Positions 7,525-18,260 of a stretch of DNA of 64,000 nucleotides are shown in pieces. The translations under genes were made by a program, and so were the position numbers. Source of the DNA: Arthrobacter sp. (GTDB taxonomy: Bacteria; Actinomycetota; Actinomycetes; Actinomycetales; Micrococcaceae); NCBI GenBank assembly GCA_023264815.1, contig JAHFUZ010000006.1, positions 1 to 64,000 on the forward strand. The letters run 5' to 3'. The stretch's first letter is position 1, and each line of letters starts with the position of its first letter. The notes beneath the pieces were generated by a model. It made no database searches. It was given only the letters and a program-made list of their open reading frames with translations, and was not told the DNA's origin.

Positions 7525-8115
7525 ATGACCAGACTGCTCATCATCGGGCCGCCCGGATCGGGTAAGGGCACGCAGGCCGTCCATCTCGCCAAGCACTTCA
7601 GGATTCCCACTGTTTCCACCGGCGAGATCTTCCGGTCCAACGTCAGCCAGGAGACCCCGCTCGGCGTGGAAGCCGCCAAGTACCTCGACGACGGCGCCTT
7701 TGTGCCGGACCACCTCACCAACGCACTGGTCAAGGACCGCCTCCTCGACGACGATCTCCAGCCCGGCTTCCTGCTGGACGGCTACCCGCGCACTGCACCC
7801 CAGGTCACGGAACTGGACAACATGCTTTCCTCGCAGGGCCACCGGCTCGATGCCGTGGTGGAACTCCGCGCCCCTGATTCAGAACTCGAACAGCGGATGC
7901 TGCAGCGGGCCAAGGAACAGGGCCGCAAGGACGACACCCTCGAGGTCTTCCGTCGCCGGCTGGACCTCTACCACCGCGAAACCCACGAAGTGGTGGCGGT
8001 CTACGCCGGTCGCGGCATGGTGGTGTCGGTGGATGGCAGCGGCGACCCAGGCGAGATCACTGAACGGGCTATCGCCGCCGTCGAAAAGTTCCTAGCAGCA
8101 GGAGTAGCACCATGA
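7525..8115 (+). CDS. Adenylate kinase-like nucleoside monophosphate kinase
   Basis: 196 residues. The P-loop is GPPGSGKGTQ (residues 8-17), followed by the NMP-binding STGEIFRSNV and the ADK signature FLLDGYPRT. The LID segment is short and has no zinc cysteines, so this is a short-form enzyme. It would transfer phosphate between ATP and AMP in the cytosol. GGAGGG precedes the ATG. It overlaps the next gene, an NAD-dependent epimerase, by ATGA. Actinobacteria normally carry the housekeeping adk in the ribosomal-protein cluster, so this is probably a second, accessory copy. True substrate preference cannot be told from sequence. Confidence 0.85.
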   Translation: MTRLLIIGPPGSGKGTQAVHLAKHFRIPTVSTGEIFRSNVSQETPLGVEAAKYLDDGAFVPDHLTNALVKDRLLDDDLQPGFLLDGYPRTAPQVTELDNMLSSQGHRLDAVVELRAPDSELEQRMLQRAKEQGRKDDTLEVFRRRLDLYHRETHEVVAVYAGRGMVVSVDGSGDPGEITERAIAAVEKFLAAGVAP

Positions 8116-8984
8116 GAATTGCAGTCACCGGCGGAAGCGGAAAACTGGGGCGCCACGTGGTCCGCAGGCTCACCGCTGACGGCCACCAGGTCCTCAACCT
8201 TGACCGCGCCGGGGAGCGGAACCCTGGCCTGGCCATCGTGGACCTGCGCAACTACGGCCAGGTCCTGGATGTGGTGCTTGGCCTGGACGACAGGCACAAC
8301 GGGTTCGACGCCGTCGTCCACCTGGGAGCGATCCCCGCGCCGGGCATCATCCCGGACGCCGCCACCTTCGAGAACAACATGCTTTCCACCTACAACGTCT
8401 TCCAGGCAGCACGGCGGGCCGGGATCAAGAAGGTGGTCTACGCCTCCAGCGAGACAGTACTGGGACTGCCCTTCGACGCCGATCCGCCCTACATCCCGGT
8501 GGACGAGGAATACCCGGCCCGGCCGGAAAGCACCTACTCGCTGGTGAAGCACCTCGAAGAGCAGATGGCCATCCAGTTCACGCGCTGGGATCCGCAGCTG
8601 AGCATCACCGGGCTGCGGTTTTCCAACGTCATGGACCAGGAAGACTACGAGCGGTTTCCGTCGTTCGACGCGGACGCTACTGGTCGCAAGTGGAACCTGT
8701 GGGGCTACATCGACGGGCGCGACGGTGCCCAGGCTGTGGCACGTGCCCTCGAAAGCGGCAGGCCCGGGTTCGAGGCATTCATCATTGCGAACGCAGATAC
8801 GGTCATGTCACGATCCAGCGCCAGCCTCGCCGCGGAAGTATTCCCCAACGTCAGGGTGACCAAGGAACTGGGCGAGCATGAGACCATGCTGTCCATCGAC
8901 AAAGCCCGGCGCCTGCTGGGGTTCGAGCCCGAATACACCTGGCGGTCCTACCACTCCAACCGGACCACGCCCACGGAGGACTGA
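8112..8984 (+). CDS. NAD(P)-dependent epimerase/dehydratase (extended SDR)
   Basis: 290 residues. The nucleotide-binding motif is AVTGGSGKLGRHVVR (residues 4-18). The SDR catalytic Ser is in VVYASSETVLG, and YxxxK appears as YSLVKHLEEQ. The substrate is probably a nucleotide sugar or uronate; uronate dehydrogenases share this length and the SSETVLG-type active site. It is translationally coupled (4-base overlap) to the adenylate kinase-like gene, an odd pairing with no obvious pathway. A 180-base gap separates it from the protease that follows. Confidence 0.8.
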   Translation: MRIAVTGGSGKLGRHVVRRLTADGHQVLNLDRAGERNPGLAIVDLRNYGQVLDVVLGLDDRHNGFDAVVHLGAIPAPGIIPDAATFENNMLSTYNVFQAARRAGIKKVVYASSETVLGLPFDADPPYIPVDEEYPARPESTYSLVKHLEEQMAIQFTRWDPQLSITGLRFSNVMDQEDYERFPSFDADATGRKWNLWGYIDGRDGAQAVARALESGRPGFEAFIIANADTVMSRSSASLAAEVFPNVRVTKELGEHETMLSIDKARRLLGFEPEYTWRSYHSNRTTPTED

Positions 8985-9164
8985 CGCGGCGCCAGCCTAG
9001 GGGAGCCGGCCCGGACCATCAAGAAAAATCACGAAAATCCGCAGCCGCCCAAGGGTTGCCGCAGGATCGGCTGAGTTTCCGTCGCGGTCCGGCGTGGGCT
9101 CCTAATCTGGTGGCGGGGACATGATTCCCCCCAACAGCCCGCACCGCCACGCTAGGACTCCACC

Positions 9165-11008
<1,844 letters not shown>

Positions 11009-11012
<4 letters not shown>

Positions 11013-11821
11013 ACGGCCTGCTGGGGACGGGAGTCCGACGACGGCCGTTGGGGGGCGTCGTCGGACTCATTCGTGTGCGGGGCTTCCTGGGCAGCGTCCG
11101 GGTGGTGCTCAGACCAGATGTGCCCCACTTCCTCGGCGAACTGTTCCACAATCCTGCTCATGGCCGCATGCGCCGCACCGGCCTCGCCCCGCTGGATGGC
11201 GCTGGCCACGTCAACGTGCAGTTGCAGGGCCTCATGGTCCGGCAGGTGGGGCATGAGGCCGTGCTCGGCCCGGCCGGTGAGGACCTCGGCCACAAGATTG
11301 TGGAGCTGGGAAAACATGGCGTTGCCCGAGGCGCTGAGAACTGCCGAGTGGAAGTCGACGTCCAGCCGGAGGAATTCCTCCTGGTCTCCGCGCTGGCCGG
11401 CAGCCCAGAGCCGCGCCGCGAGCGCCACCAGGTCGCTGCCGGCATCCCAGGACGCGCGTTCGGCGGCGAGCCGGGCGGCCTGCGGTTCGATGGCGCCGCG
11501 GAGTTCGTTGAGCGCCTGGAGCTGTTCCAGCCGGCGGGATGAGGCAAGGCGCCAACGGATCACCTGCGGGTCATAGAGGTTCCATTCGTGCTCGGGCTGC
11601 ACCACTGTGCCGAACCGCCGGCGGGACGCCAGCATGCCCTTGGAGGACAGGACCCGGGCGGCTTCCCGAACCACCGAACGTGACACTTTATGCTCGGCCT
11701 CGAGCTCGTCCAGCCGCACGATCGAGTTCGGGGCCAGGCGCCCGTCCGCGATCGCGAGCCCCAGGGTCTGGACCAGCGACGCGTGCCGGTCCGTTGGGGA
11801 CTCGTCCTTGAGCATTTTCAT
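11009..11821 (-). CDS. GntR-family (FCD subclass) regulator, probable D-galactonate repressor
   Basis: 270 residues. An N-terminal winged helix (about 15-75; LDELEAEHKVSRSVVREAAR is the recognition region) is followed by an FCD ligand domain (about 95-235) with metal/ligand-type residues D-x-x-x-H (LDVDFHSAVLSASGN). It is divergently transcribed from a galactonate importer and catabolic operon, the same relation as DgoR to the dgo genes in enterics, so it most likely senses galactonate or a pathway intermediate. The C-terminal 40 residues are polar and disordered. No good ribosome binding site precedes ATG 11821; ATG 11815 is an alternative. Confidence 0.85.
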
Positions 11822-11851
11822 AGATAAATCATACGGCTTGGGAAAAGGGGG

Positions 11852-11881
11852 TTGTTTAAGTCTGCCTTATTTACCTATGAT
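11852..11881 (+). promoter_or_regulatory. Candidate promoter of the galactonate operon
   Basis: TTGTTT (11852-11857), an 18-bp spacer and TATGAT (11876-11881), in a locally AT-rich stretch between the divergent regulator and the binding-protein gene. The regulator's operator is probably in the same stretch, but no clear dyad decides where. Confidence 0.45.
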
Positions 11882-11910
11882 CTTCCCCAGAGCAGATGTA
11901 AAGATGCATT

Positions 11911-11926
11911 TGTGAGCGGCTGCACA
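11911..11926 (+). promoter_or_regulatory. CRP/GlxR-like site upstream of the galactonate operon
   Basis: TGTGA-GCGGCT-GCACA matches the CRP consensus TGTGA-N6-TCACA with one mismatch. It lies downstream of the candidate -10 and 31 bases before the binding-protein start, a position that would favour repression. Confidence 0.45.
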
Positions 11927-11957
11927 CAGACGTCAGCCAGAAAGCAAGGGAGTCGTC

Positions 11958-13250
11958 ATGAAGCGACGTTCAGTAATGAAGTACGCGGCAGTCGCTGCGG
12001 CACTTTCCATGGGGCTGACAGCCTGCGGCGGCAGCGGCAGCAGCGACGCCAAGGAATCAGGCACGGTCCGCGTGACGCTGGCCAACCACGTCTGGACCGA
12101 AGGCATCAAAGCCGCGATCCCCGAGTTCGAGGCCTCCTCGGGGCTCAAGGTGGAACTCACCCAGCTCGGCGAAGACCAGCTCTCTGACCAGTACAACGTC
12201 AAGCTCAACGCCGGCAGCGACGAGATCGACGTGATGATGTACCGGCCGCTGCAGGAAGGCAAGGCGTTCGCGAAGAACGGCTACCTCGCCGACCTCACCA
12301 GCAAGGTCTCCTCGGATGCCGGCTGGGACTGGAAGGACTACCAGGAAGGCCCGGTCAAGGCCACCACCGCTGACGGCAAGGTGGTGGGTGTCCCCATCAT
12401 CACCGAGCGCGAAGTCCTCTACTACCGCAAGGACCTCCTGCAGGCCGCCGGCCTTCAGGTTCCCAAGACCATGGAAGAACTGGAAGCCGCAGCCAAGGCC
12501 ATCAAGGCAGCCAACCCTGACACCGCCGGCTTCGTGGCCCGCACCGGAAAGTCCGCGGCCGTCACCCAGTTCTCCAGCTTCCTGTACAGCTTCGGCGGCG
12601 ACTTCACCGATTCCAGCGGCAAGTCCACCGTCAACTCGGATGCTGCCAAGAAGGCCTACGCCTTCTACGGCGGCCTGATCAAGAACTACGGCCCAGCCAA
12701 CGTCAGCACCGACATGAGCTGGCCCGAGGCCATGGCCATCTTCACCCAGGGCAAGGCAGCCTTCTACACCGAGGCCGACTCGCTCTACAAGAACGCCACG
12801 GATCCGGCCAAGTCCAAGGTTGCCGACACCGTGGGCTTCGCCGCCCTGCCCGCCGGCCCTGCCGGTTCCAAGCCCTACAACATCCCGTCGTGGGGCCTTG
12901 CCGTGAACGAGGCTTCCGGCAACCAGGACAACGCCTGGAAGTTCATCCAGTGGGCCACCAGCAAGGAACGCACCCTGGCGGCACAGAAGGCCGGCGTCCC
13001 CGGACCCCGCGCCTCCGTCTGGGCCAACGCCGAGGGCACCTCCACCTACCCGAAGGACCTGGCCGAAGCCATTGCAGCCAGCGCCAAGAACGGTGTGGGT
13101 CACGACCGTCCCGAGGTGGTTACGGTGGGCAAGGCCCGCGAGATCGTCGGTGAGCCGATTGTTGCCAGCATCACCGGCGCCGACGCCTCCGCTGCGGCCG
13201 ACTCGGCGCACACCGCCTTCCAGAAGTTCCTGGACAGCGAAAAGAAGTAA
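11958..13250 (+). CDS. ABC importer solute-binding lipoprotein (probable D-galactonate)
   Basis: 430 residues. It has a lipoprotein signal with lipobox LTAC and acylated cysteine C23 (MGLTACGGSG). The body is a family 1 extracellular solute-binding fold (VRVTLANHVWTEGIKAAIPE; VPIITEREVLYYRKDLL; SWPEAMAIFTQGKAAFYTE). It should capture substrate outside the membrane and deliver it to the two permeases that follow. AGGGAG precedes the ATG. Being the first gene of a run that continues with galactonate dehydratase, KDPGal aldolase and a PfkB kinase, its ligand is inferred to be galactonate or a galactonate-yielding compound. Ligand identity is not visible in the sequence. Confidence 0.88.
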   Translation: MKRRSVMKYAAVAAALSMGLTACGGSGSSDAKESGTVRVTLANHVWTEGIKAAIPEFEASSGLKVELTQLGEDQLSDQYNVKLNAGSDEIDVMMYRPLQEGKAFAKNGYLADLTSKVSSDAGWDWKDYQEGPVKATTADGKVVGVPIITEREVLYYRKDLLQAAGLQVPKTMEELEAAAKAIKAANPDTAGFVARTGKSAAVTQFSSFLYSFGGDFTDSSGKSTVNSDAAKKAYAFYGGLIKNYGPANVSTDMSWPEAMAIFTQGKAAFYTEADSLYKNATDPAKSKVADTVGFAALPAGPAGSKPYNIPSWGLAVNEASGNQDNAWKFIQWATSKERTLAAQKAGVPGPRASVWANAEGTSTYPKDLAEAIAASAKNGVGHDRPEVVTVGKAREIVGEPIVASITGADASAAADSAHTAFQKFLDSEKK

Positions 13251-13307
13251 CGCACCCGGCGCACGCTGAACGGACGCCACCAGCGTCCCGTGCACCACAC
13301 AGCCCCG

Positions 13308-13339
13308 GCGGGACGGCAGAAAGAACGCTGCCGTCCCGC
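13308..13339 (+). terminator. Intercistronic hairpin between binding protein and permease
   Basis: A perfect 12-bp stem (GCGGGACGGCAG at 13308-13319 with 13328-13339) and an 8-nt loop, without a T-tract. Hairpins here typically raise binding-protein transcript over permease transcript by partial termination or 3' protection. Confidence 0.6.
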
Positions 13340-13376
13340 TCCGGCCGCCTTCACCCCCCGACTCCTTAGGTGAACC

Positions 13377-14327
13377 ATGTCTGTAACCACTTCTCCGCGC
13401 AGCGCAGCCCGGAACCCCAGCCGCGCCCCCGGTGCCCGCGACAAATTCTCCGACTGGGCCAACGTGCACCGGAAATGGCTCTTCGCCGCCCCGGCGATGG
13501 CCTTCGTCGGCGTCCTGATCGTCTTCCCGCTGGCCTGGACCCTGTACCTGAGCCTCACCGACTCGCAGGGCTCCGTCAGGGCGGCCACCGAATTCATCGG
13601 CCTCGAAAACTACCTGACGGTCCTGTCCGACGTCGAACGCTTCTGGCCCGCCGTGGGCCGCACCATGACCTTCACCGGCATTGCCCTGGTCTGCGAAGTG
13701 GTGCTGGGCATGGGCATCGCCCTGCTGCTCTGGCGGCCGTTCCGCGGCGAAAAGTGGGTCCGCGTGGCCATCCTGCTGCCCCTGGTGGCCACCCCGGTTG
13801 CCGTGGGCATGATGTGGCGGCTGATCTTCGATCCGAACATCGGCTTCGTCAACCAGCTCCTGGGCATGGTGGGCATCCCCGCCCAGCCCTGGCTGTCCGG
13901 CCAGGACACCGCACTGGGCACCACCATCTTCATGGACGTCTGGCAGTGGACCCCCATGGTGGTCCTGATCCTGCTGGCCGGCCTGACCTCCCTCTCCGAT
14001 GAGCCCGATGAAGCGGCCCGGATGGACGGCGCCAACTCCTTCCAGCGCTTCTTCTACATCACCCTGCCCCTGATGATGCCCACCGTAATCGTGGCCATCC
14101 TGCTGCGCGGCATCGATGCTCTGAAGACCTTCGACATCCTCTACGCCACCAAGGGCAAGGGCGGCGGATCCTTCCACGAGGTGGAGACCCTCAACGTCTA
14201 CGCCTACGGCCTGAGCTTCGACTACAACCAGTACGGACTGTCCTCCGCGGTGCTGATCCTGTTCTTCATGATCATCATCGGCACCATGTGGCTGCTGACA
14301 ATGCGCAAGAAAGCGGTAAGCAAATGA
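13377..14327 (+). CDS. ABC sugar-type permease (MalF-like)
   Basis: 316 residues, six predicted membrane segments (first at about 35-57). The EAA loop that contacts the ATPase is EPDEAARMDGANSFQRFFYI. Its length and motif match the MalF/UgpA side of carbohydrate ABC importers. It forms the transmembrane pore with the following permease, which it overlaps by ATGA. No ATPase gene is in the operon, so a shared MsiK-type ATPase elsewhere in the genome is inferred. Confidence 0.9.
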   Translation: MSVTTSPRSAARNPSRAPGARDKFSDWANVHRKWLFAAPAMAFVGVLIVFPLAWTLYLSLTDSQGSVRAATEFIGLENYLTVLSDVERFWPAVGRTMTFTGIALVCEVVLGMGIALLLWRPFRGEKWVRVAILLPLVATPVAVGMMWRLIFDPNIGFVNQLLGMVGIPAQPWLSGQDTALGTTIFMDVWQWTPMVVLILLAGLTSLSDEPDEAARMDGANSFQRFFYITLPLMMPTVIVAILLRGIDALKTFDILYATKGKGGGSFHEVETLNVYAYGLSFDYNQYGLSSAVLILFFMIIIGTMWLLTMRKKAVSK

Positions 14328-15205
14328 CCGTCCTGACCCCCCACCAGACCGCCACCGGACAGCCGCAGCCGGCCCGCCGCCGTCGTAAGCCCCTTGGCAC
14401 CCGCGCCTACAAGGTGTTCCGCGTGGCCGCCCTGGTCGCCGTGGTGCTGTTCCTGATCGCGCCGCTGGCCTGGATGCTGATGGCGTCCTTCAAGACCAAC
14501 GTGGACATCTACGACACCGCCAAGTCCATCATCTTCACCCCCACCGGCGAGAACTACGCGAACGTCCTGCAGCGGAACAACTACTTCGTCTTCATCTTCA
14601 ACAGCTTCTGGGTGGCCTTCGTGTCCACCGCCCTCTCGCTGGTGCTCGGCGTCCCGGCGGCCTACGCCATGAGCCGGTTTACCATGCACCGCTCGGCGCT
14701 GGTGGTCCTGATGGCCCGTGTGATCCCCGGCGTTTCGCTGCTGGTGCCCTGGTACTACGTGTTCTCCAACCTGAAAATGGTGGGCGGCTTCGAGGTGCTG
14801 ATCCTTAGCCACATGTTCGTGGCGCTGCCGCTGATCGTCTACATCATGATGAGCTACTTCGACTCCCTCCCGCTGGAACTGGAGGAATCGGCCCAGGTGG
14901 ACGGGCTCACCCCCATTGGCGCATTCCGCCGCATCACGCTGCCGCTGTCGGTGGCAGGCATGGCAACCGCCGGCATCCTCTCGTTCATCTTTTCCTGGAA
15001 CAACTTCATGTTCGCCCTGGTGCTGTCCGGGTCGAAGACCAAGACGCTGCCCGTGGCCATCTTCGACTTCGTCTCCTACGCCAGCATCGACTGGGGCGGA
15101 CTGATGGCGGCCGCCACCGTGGTGACCATCCCCATCATGATCATTGCGCTCTTCACGCAGAAATACATCGTGTCCGGCATGACCGCCGGCGCCACCAAGG
15201 GCTAG
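14324..15205 (+). CDS. ABC sugar-type permease (MalG-like)
   Basis: 293 residues, six membrane segments. The EAA loop is LELEESAQVDGLTPIGAFRR. The N terminus is Arg-rich (PARRRRKPLG) and cytoplasmic, and the C terminus ends in the typical QKYIVSGMTAGATKG, the usual ending of MalG-type permeases. The ATG lies inside the previous stop (ATGA), so both permeases should be made in equal amounts. It is followed after six bases by the dehydratase gene. Confidence 0.9.
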   Translation: MTVLTPHQTATGQPQPARRRRKPLGTRAYKVFRVAALVAVVLFLIAPLAWMLMASFKTNVDIYDTAKSIIFTPTGENYANVLQRNNYFVFIFNSFWVAFVSTALSLVLGVPAAYAMSRFTMHRSALVVLMARVIPGVSLLVPWYYVFSNLKMVGGFEVLILSHMFVALPLIVYIMMSYFDSLPLELEESAQVDGLTPIGAFRRITLPLSVAGMATAGILSFIFSWNNFMFALVLSGSKTKTLPVAIFDFVSYASIDWGGLMAAATVVTIPIMIIALFTQKYIVSGMTAGATKG

Positions 15206-15211
15206 GCCGGG

Positions 15212-16360
15212 ATGACCATCATCAGCAGAATCGAAACATTCCTCGTCGCCCCCCGGTGGCTGTTCGTCCGGATCGAAACGGACAGCGGCATCGTCGGCTG
15301 GGGGGAGGCCACGTGCGAGGGGCGCAGCGAAACCGTGCGCACCGCCGTCGAACAGCTCGCCGAACTGCTCATCGGCAACGATGCCCTCCGCATCGAGGAC
15401 CACTGGCAGGTCATGACCAAAGGCTCCTTCTACCGCGGGGGGCCCATCCTGGCCAGTGCCGTTTCCGGCCTGGACCAGGCCCTCTGGGACATCGCCGGCA
15501 AGCACTTCAACACCCCCGTGCACCAACTCCTGGGCGGCCACGTCCGCGACCGCATCCGGATGTACGGCTGGGTGGGCGGCGATGAACCCAGCGAGGTGGC
15601 GGACCAGATCAGCGCCCAGCTCGAGGTAGGCCTCACCGCCGTGAAGATGAACGCCAGCGGCCGGATGAGCCCGGTGGCCTCGGTGGCAGAGATCGACGGC
15701 GTCATCAGCCGGGTTGCCGCCGCCCGGGAAGTGCTGGGGGACCACCGCGATGTGGCCGTGGACTTCCATGGCCGCTTCAGCCTGGCAAACGCCCGGCGCG
15801 TGGCGCCACTGCTGGAACCGTACCGGCCGTTCTTCCTTGAGGAGCCGGTGGTCCCGGAAAACACGCACCTGCTGCGCGAATTCACCTCCTCCACCACCAC
15901 GCCGGTCTCCACCGGTGAGCGGCTCTACAACCGGCAGGAATTCCTGCCCGCCCTGCAGGCCGGCATCGCCGTGGCCCAACCGGACCTCTCGCACGCCGGC
16001 GGCATCACCGAGGTCCGCAAGATCGCCTCGCTGGCTGAAATCTACGACGTCCAGCTGGCCCCGCACTGCCCGCTGGGCCCGCTGGCCCTCGCCGCCTGCC
16101 TGCAGGTGGGCTTCGCTACCCCCAACTTCCTGATCCAGGAACAGAGCATCGGCATCCACTACAACAAGGGCGCCGAAGTCCTGGATTACGTGGTGGACAA
16201 GTCCCCGCTGAAGTTCGTGGCCGGCCACATTGAACGGCTGACCGGCCCCGGCCTCGGCATCGAAATCGATGAAGCAGTGGTCCGCGCGGCGGACAAACGC
16301 GGCCACGCCTGGCGCGGCCCGGTGTGGCGCCACTCGGATGGAGCCTTCGCAGAATGGTGA
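15212..16360 (+). CDS. dgoD: D-galactonate dehydratase
   Basis: 382 residues, the same length as the E. coli enzyme. It belongs to the enolase superfamily, mandelate-racemase group, and converts D-galactonate to 2-dehydro-3-deoxy-D-galactonate (KDGal) in the cytosol. Metal ligands are D184 (AVDFHGRFS), E210 (FFLEEPV) and E236 (STGERLY). Acid/base residues are H186 and H285 (LAPHCPLGP). The D-x-H pattern and the AGGITEVRKIA and NKGAEVLDYV segments fit the DgoD clade rather than mandelate racemases. It is within the transporter operon and overlaps the aldolase start, which supports the pathway assignment. Confidence 0.9.
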   Translation: MTIISRIETFLVAPRWLFVRIETDSGIVGWGEATCEGRSETVRTAVEQLAELLIGNDALRIEDHWQVMTKGSFYRGGPILASAVSGLDQALWDIAGKHFNTPVHQLLGGHVRDRIRMYGWVGGDEPSEVADQISAQLEVGLTAVKMNASGRMSPVASVAEIDGVISRVAAAREVLGDHRDVAVDFHGRFSLANARRVAPLLEPYRPFFLEEPVVPENTHLLREFTSSTTTPVSTGERLYNRQEFLPALQAGIAVAQPDLSHAGGITEVRKIASLAEIYDVQLAPHCPLGPLALAACLQVGFATPNFLIQEQSIGIHYNKGAEVLDYVVDKSPLKFVAGHIERLTGPGLGIEIDEAVVRAADKRGHAWRGPVWRHSDGAFAEW

Positions 16361-17055
16361 ACAACGTGACTGACAGCAGCATCACACCCGAGGGCCTGCT
16401 GGCCGGAATCACCGAGGCCCGGCTCGTGGCGATCGTGCGTGGCACTGACGGCGGGGCGGCTGCCAAGGCGGCCCTCGCCGCGATGGAGGAGGGCTTCCGG
16501 TTCGTCGAAATCGCCTTGACCACCCCCGGCGCCCTCGACGCGATCCGCGAGGTCCGCGCCGCTGCTCCGGCCGGCTGCTACGTGGGCGGCGGCACGGTAC
16601 TGACCGTCCAGGACGTGGACAACGTGGCAGCGGCCGGCGGCCAGTTTATGGTCACACCGGCCCTGGCAGCATCGATCGCCGAATCGGTACGGCAGGGAAT
16701 TCCGGTCCTTGCCGGTGCCCTGACCCCCAGCGAGGCGTACGAGGCCATGAACCGTGGCGCCACGGCGGTCAAGCTGTTCCCGGCGTCGATCGGCGGCCCC
16801 GGCTACCTCAAGGCGCTGCGTGACCCGTTCCCCGGCATTCCGTTCATCCCGGTGGGCGGAGTGGGCCTCGACGAAGCCGCGGGCTACTGGGAAACGGGAG
16901 CGGTCGCCGTCGGGCTTGGTGGCCCGCTCTTTGGAAACGCCGGCTCCGGGGGTGACCTCGCACCCGTACGTGGGCGCGCCCGGGCGTTTGTGGACCTGGC
17001 GGACACTTACAGCCGCCGGGCCGCAGCAGGCGCGGCCGCAGCGGGTACGCGGTGA
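16354..17055 (+). CDS. 2-dehydro-3-deoxy-6-phosphogalactonate aldolase
   Basis: 233 residues from ATG 16354, which overlaps the dgoD stop; GTG 16366 is an alternative. Class I KDPG/KDPGal aldolase fold: general-acid E52 (RFVEIALTTP), phosphate-binding GGGTVLT at 78-84, Schiff-base K140 (GATAVKLFPAS) and PVGGVGLDEA near the end. It should split KDPGal to pyruvate and glyceraldehyde-3-phosphate. The Ala-rich C-terminal tail (SRRAAAGAAAAG) is an extension without known role. The operon order (dehydratase, aldolase, kinase) supports a galactonate rather than gluconate substrate. Confidence 0.88.
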   Translation: MVNNVTDSSITPEGLLAGITEARLVAIVRGTDGGAAAKAALAAMEEGFRFVEIALTTPGALDAIREVRAAAPAGCYVGGGTVLTVQDVDNVAAAGGQFMVTPALAASIAESVRQGIPVLAGALTPSEAYEAMNRGATAVKLFPASIGGPGYLKALRDPFPGIPFIPVGGVGLDEAAGYWETGAVAVGLGGPLFGNAGSGGDLAPVRGRARAFVDLADTYSRRAAAGAAAAGTR

Positions 17056-18026
17056 GCGCCGCCGTCGACCTTCTGACGTTCGGCGAGTCCATGGTCTCGC
17101 TGCGCTCCGCGGGTCCGCTCTCCGCCGGCGGCAGCCTGGGCATGCACGTGGCCGGTGCCGAATCGAATGTTGCCGTGGGAGTTGCCCGGCTGGGCCATAC
17201 CGTCAGCTGGGCCGGCGTGGTCGGCGCGGATCCGCACGGCGAGTACATACTGCGCCAGCTCCGCTCGGAGGGAATCCAGGTTTCGCACCGCGTGGACGCC
17301 GGACGAAGCACCGGCGTGATGTTCCTGGAGCAGCGGACTGCCGATCTAACCCGGGCGTTCTACTACCGCGCCGGTTCCGCGGGCTCCACCCTCAAACGCG
17401 AAGACATTGACCAGGCCCTGATTGCTGGCCCGCGCGTCCTGCACCTGACGGGCATCACCGCCGCGCTCAGCCCGGAAGCCCAGGCGGCGTTGGAGTACGC
17501 TGCTGAACGTGCCGCGGCAGAGGGCGTGGTGGTCTCACTCGACGTCAATTACCGCAGCAAGCTCTGGACCCGGGACGAGGCCCGCGCCGTGTTGGCCCCC
17601 TTGGCCCGGCACGCGGGCATCCTGATAGCGTCCGATGACGAACTTGACCTGGTAGCGTCCGCCGCTCCAGCCAGGAAATCCGACGACGACGCCGAAACCG
17701 CGCTCGCGGCCCGCTTGCTGGAGCAGGGAGTGGGGGAAGTGGTGGTCAAGCGGGGTGCCGCGGGGGCCGGCGTTCATACGGCATCCGGACGGTTCGAGGC
17801 ACCTCCCGTGGCGGTGACCAGCATCGATACCGTAGGCGCGGGGGATGCCTTTACCGCCGGCTACCTCTCAGCCCTGCTCGACGGCGAGGACGTGGCCGGC
17901 AGGCTGCAGCGCGGCGCCGTGATGGGTGCGTTCGCGGTCAGCACTGCCGGCGATTGGGAGGGCCTGCCCAGCCGGTCGGAACTCGCCATGCTGGGCACCG
18001 CCGCCACCGGCACCACCCAGCGGTAG
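17052..18026 (+). CDS. PfkB-family sugar kinase, probable 2-dehydro-3-deoxygalactonate kinase
   Basis: 324 residues, ribokinase/PfkB fold: N-terminal FGESMVSL, substrate-side GAESNVAVGVARLG and the C-terminal PfkB signature DTVGAGDAFTAGYL with the catalytic Asp. It would phosphorylate KDGal at C6 before the aldolase acts. Enteric DgoK belongs to a different kinase family, so this is a functional replacement, inferred from operon position. It begins with GTG in a 4-base overlap (GTGA) with the aldolase and ends the operon. Confidence 0.87.
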   Translation: MSAAVDLLTFGESMVSLRSAGPLSAGGSLGMHVAGAESNVAVGVARLGHTVSWAGVVGADPHGEYILRQLRSEGIQVSHRVDAGRSTGVMFLEQRTADLTRAFYYRAGSAGSTLKREDIDQALIAGPRVLHLTGITAALSPEAQAALEYAAERAAAEGVVVSLDVNYRSKLWTRDEARAVLAPLARHAGILIASDDELDLVASAAPARKSDDDAETALAARLLEQGVGEVVVKRGAAGAGVHTASGRFEAPPVAVTSIDTVGAGDAFTAGYLSALLDGEDVAGRLQRGAVMGAFAVSTAGDWEGLPSRSELAMLGTAATGTTQR

Positions 18027-18066
18027 CCGCCGCATCGTGAAGTGCCCGGGGGCTCCGTGTCAGGGG

Positions 18067-18198
18067 TCAGTACTGAGGCTGAGCTCCCGCCAGGGTGCCG
18101 TCCATGGTGTGGTTCTCCTTGCGCCGCTTCCAGGCCGTCTCCGCGTAGTCCGCGATCGGCCTGCTCTCGCGCAGGCCCGGAAGGACGGCCTTGATCAT
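18067..18198 (-). pseudogene. Orphan 43-codon ORF, possible C-terminal gene remnant
   Basis: Between the kinase and the convergent alkylation-repair gene the minus strand reads MIKAVLPGLRESRPIADYAE then TAWKRRKENHTMDGTLAG and a stop. The composition looks like genuine protein and the frame is open further upstream (PAVEDRTAAAD), but there is no binding site. Further upstream the frame is only a shadow of the repair gene. It is probably the tail of a deleted gene. Family not recognised. Confidence 0.3.
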
Positions 18199-18260
18199 GT
18201 CCGCTGCAGCCGTGCGGTCTTCCACCGCAGGCCTGGGCGTCGCGCCCTGGCCCCGCTGGC

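Noticed and set aside
12057..14177. 706-residue minus-strand ORF across the galactonate importer
   Set aside because: Antisense shadow of two clear ABC genes; very Gly/Asp/His-rich and no domain.
14222..16333. 703-residue minus-strand ORF across permease and dehydratase
   Set aside because: Antisense of well-supported genes; composition typical of GC-skewed shadow frames.
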